NCBI GenBank assembly: GCA_016787415.1 | Contig: JAEUUT010000151.1 | Location: forward strand, 1-35,247 | Length of the DNA: 35,247 nucleotides | DNA from: Saprospiraceae bacterium | Lineage (GTDB): Bacteria; Bacteroidota; Bacteroidia; Chitinophagales; Saprospiraceae | Direction: 5' to 3' | Shown: positions 33,479 to 35,247 of the stretch, one piece after another | Numbering within the stretch: the first letter of the stretch is position 1 | Layout of the letters: every line of letters starts with the position of its first letter | Notes under the pieces: model-generated | Seen by the model: only the letters and a program-made list of their open reading frames with translations | Told to the model about the DNA's origin: nothing | The model's database searches: none | Translations under genes and position numbers: made by a program

Positions 33479-35247
33479 ATGATGTATTTACGCACCACCA
33501 TTTCCCTCCTGCTCATTTTTATATCGTTTCTTTTTTTCTCCTGCGGAAAAAAAGGAAACGCAGATGCGCTTTTTGAGCAGATTTCGTCGGATGATTCGGG
33601 TATCCGTTTTGTCAATAAAGTAGAGAATACGGAGGACTTCAATATTTTCAGTTATCGCAATTTTTATAACGGTGGCGGTGCAGCCATCGGCGATGTGAAC
33701 AACGACGGCCTGAGCGATATATACCTTACTTCGAATATGGGCGATAACAAGTTGTTTCTCAACAAAGGCAATTTCCAGTTTGAAGACATTACTGAAAAAG
33801 CAGGTGTGGCCGGAACCGGATTCTGGAGTACCGGTGTGGTAATGGTCGATTTGAATGCTGACGGACTGCTGGATATTTTTGTGTGCAATGCCGGTTATGA
33901 CAAGAATAAAAAGCCCGTCAAAGAACTGTTTATCAACCAGGGTATTCAAAACGGAGTACCTGTTTTTGCAGAAAAAGCGGCTGAATACGGCCTTGCAGAA
34001 GAAGGTTACACTACCCACGCAGCATTTTTTGATTACGACCTGGATGGCGACCTGGATTGTTACATCCTGAACAATAGTTTTATGCCGGTCAATACCCTGA
34101 ACTACAGCAACAACCGCGAATTGTATGCAGAAGACTGGCCGGTACGCGATTTCCTCAAAGGTGGTGGCGACAAACTTTTTCGGAACGACAACGGAAAATT
34201 CACCGACGTCACACGCCAGGCGCATATCTATGGCAGCCTGATCGGATTCGGTCTGGGCATTACCGTCGGCGATGTAAATGGAGATAACTGGCCCGATCTG
34301 TATGTTTCTAACGACTTTTTCGAACGCGATTATCTGTACATCAACCAAAAAGACGGCACTTTCAAGGAGGAAATCGAAAACTGGATTTCCCACATGAGCC
34401 ATGCCTCCATGGGCGCCGATATGGCCGACATCAACAACGACGGTTTCCCTGAAATTTTTACAACAGAGATGCTCCCAGGCGACGAAACGCGCCTAAAAAC
34501 CACTACCCTGTTTGAAAACTACAACGTTTATCAACTCAAACAGGAACGCGGTTTTTACCACCAATACATGCAGAACTGCCTGCAACTCAATAACAAGGAC
34601 AAGTCTTTCAGTGAAATCGCTTTCTACGCTGGCGTGGCTGCCACCGACTGGAGTTGGGGTGCCCTCATGTTCGATATGGACAACGACGGCTATCGGGATA
34701 TTTATGTATGCAACGGCATTTATAAAGATGTAACCGATCAGGATTTTATAGACTTTTTTGCCGATGAGGTGGTGCAAAAAATGGCGCTCACCGGCCAGAA
34801 AGAACAAATCAACGAGGTGCTCAATCGAATGCCCTCCAATCCACTGGTGAATAAAGCCTTCCGCAACCGCGGCGACCTTACTTTTGAAGATATGGGCGAA
34901 CGCTGGGGATTTACCACTCCTTCCTTTTCCAATGGCGCAGCCTATGGCGACCTCGACAACGATGGCGACCTTGACCTGGTGATCAACAATGTAAACCAGG
35001 AGGCCCTGCTTTATAAAAACCATGCTACCGAGCGCAGCGGCAACCACCACCTGACAGTTCAACTCAAAGGAAAAGGACAAAACACATTCGCTATTGGCGC
35101 ACAAGTATCTGTGTATCAGGGACAAGAGCAGAAAAAATTCCAGTTGGTTCCTTCACGAGGATTTCAGTCGTCGGTCGATTACAAAATGGTGTTCGGACTT
35201 GGTCAAAATGCTGTGATCGACTCCATTGTCGTCGTGTGGCCCGACCG
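33479..35247 (+). CDS. FG-GAP/VCBS repeat and ASPIC/UnbV (CRTAC1-like) lipoprotein, partial
   Basis: An open frame runs from the ATG at 33479 (a second ATG follows at 33482) to the window end without a stop, giving at least 589 residues; the C-terminus is cut off. A lipoprotein signal ends at FFSC with Cys22. Calcium-binding FG-GAP-type repeats follow, seen as DVNNDGLSDIY, DLNADGLLDIF, DYDLDGDLDCY, DVNGDNWPDLY, DINNDGFPEIF, DMDNDGYRDIY and DLDNDGDLDLV, implying a beta-propeller. Close to the cut end is an ASPIC/UnbV-type segment (HLTVQLKGKGQNTFAIGAQV). Family members are surface or exported proteins common beside SusC/SusD genes. A strong terminator separates it from the SusD gene, so it needs its own promoter; CATCTTTG at 33419-33426 is a weak -7 candidate. 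Confidence 0.92.
   Translation, partial: MMYLRTTISLLLIFISFLFFSCGKKGNADALFEQISSDDSGIRFVNKVENTEDFNIFSYRNFYNGGGAAIGDVNNDGLSDIYLTSNMGDNKLFLNKGNFQFEDITEKAGVAGTGFWSTGVVMVDLNADGLLDIFVCNAGYDKNKKPVKELFINQGIQNGVPVFAEKAAEYGLAEEGYTTHAAFFDYDLDGDLDCYILNNSFMPVNTLNYSNNRELYAEDWPVRDFLKGGGDKLFRNDNGKFTDVTRQAHIYGSLIGFGLGITVGDVNGDNWPDLYVSNDFFERDYLYINQKDGTFKEEIENWISHMSHASMGADMADINNDGFPEIFTTEMLPGDETRLKTTTLFENYNVYQLKQERGFYHQYMQNCLQLNNKDKSFSEIAFYAGVAATDWSWGALMFDMDNDGYRDIYVCNGIYKDVTDQDFIDFFADEVVQKMALTGQKEQINEVLNRMPSNPLVNKAFRNRGDLTFEDMGERWGFTTPSFSNGAAYGDLDNDGDLDLVINNVNQEALLYKNHATERSGNHHLTVQLKGKGQNTFAIGAQVSVYQGQEQKKFQLVPSRGFQSSVDYKMVFGLGQNAVIDSIVVVWPD

Noticed and set aside
33488..34402. Minus-strand open frame of 304 codons near the window end
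   Set aside because: It is the shadow of the FG-GAP lipoprotein, whose repeats and signal peptide read clearly on the + strand.

Overview
The window comes from a member of the Bacteroidota, with base composition near 50% GC by eye. The evidence is two SusC/SusD pairs, a Bacteroidota-type ECF sigma/FecR pair, a subtilisin-like protease ending in a type IX secretion sorting domain, a CRTAC1-type FG-GAP/ASPIC lipoprotein, and several promoters matching the phylum consensus TTG-N19/20-TAnnTTTG. No tRNA, rRNA, phage, insertion sequence or CRISPR array was seen. It reads as ordinary chromosomal sequence organised as regulated metabolic and surface modules.

Layout. (1) 216-6967: a signalling operon on the + strand with a single-domain response regulator, a receiver-kinase, a 1198-residue CHASE3-HAMP-GAF hybrid kinase with three receivers, a CheR methyltransferase and a receiver-less CheB methylesterase. 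There is no chemoreceptor, CheA or CheW. (2) 7068-13795: ECF sigma factor, FecR anti-sigma factor, SusC with an N-terminal STN signalling domain, and SusD, closed by a strong terminator. This is a complete cell-surface-signalling uptake locus. (3) 13864-14673: a lipoprotein glycerophosphodiester phosphodiesterase. (4) 14683-17888: a NagB-PIG-L fusion (minus) divergent from a LacI-family regulator (plus). Two related palindromes between them overlap the expected -33 regions of the two promoters. (5) 17905-18274: a small minus-strand transcription unit with consensus promoter, 46-codon ORF and perfect terminator. (6) 18368-19363: TerC-family membrane protein. (7) 19576-23655: secreted S8 protease. 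(8) 23786-25161: a conserved-looking unknown protein, a 7-bp tandem repeat, and a two-domain universal stress protein. (9) 25164-28367 (minus): agmatine deiminase, a LacI regulator and N-carbamoylputrescine amidase, which together would make putrescine from agmatine. The LacI/amidase promoter carries a perfect LacI-type operator between its -33 and -7 elements. (10) 28556-33322: a possible 48-codon ORF ending on an 18-bp palindrome, then a second SusC/SusD pair without local regulators and a perfect terminator. (11) 33479 to the window end: the N-terminal part of an FG-GAP/ASPIC lipoprotein, cut by the window edge.

No single region is clearly a wholly new system. The best leads are the receptor-less CheR/CheB plus hybrid-kinase operon, where the kinase's Glu/Gln-rich coiled coil is a plausible methylation target; the self-contained small-protein transcript at 17905-18274; the paired palindromes of the amino-sugar locus; and the LacI-controlled agmatine-to-putrescine operon.
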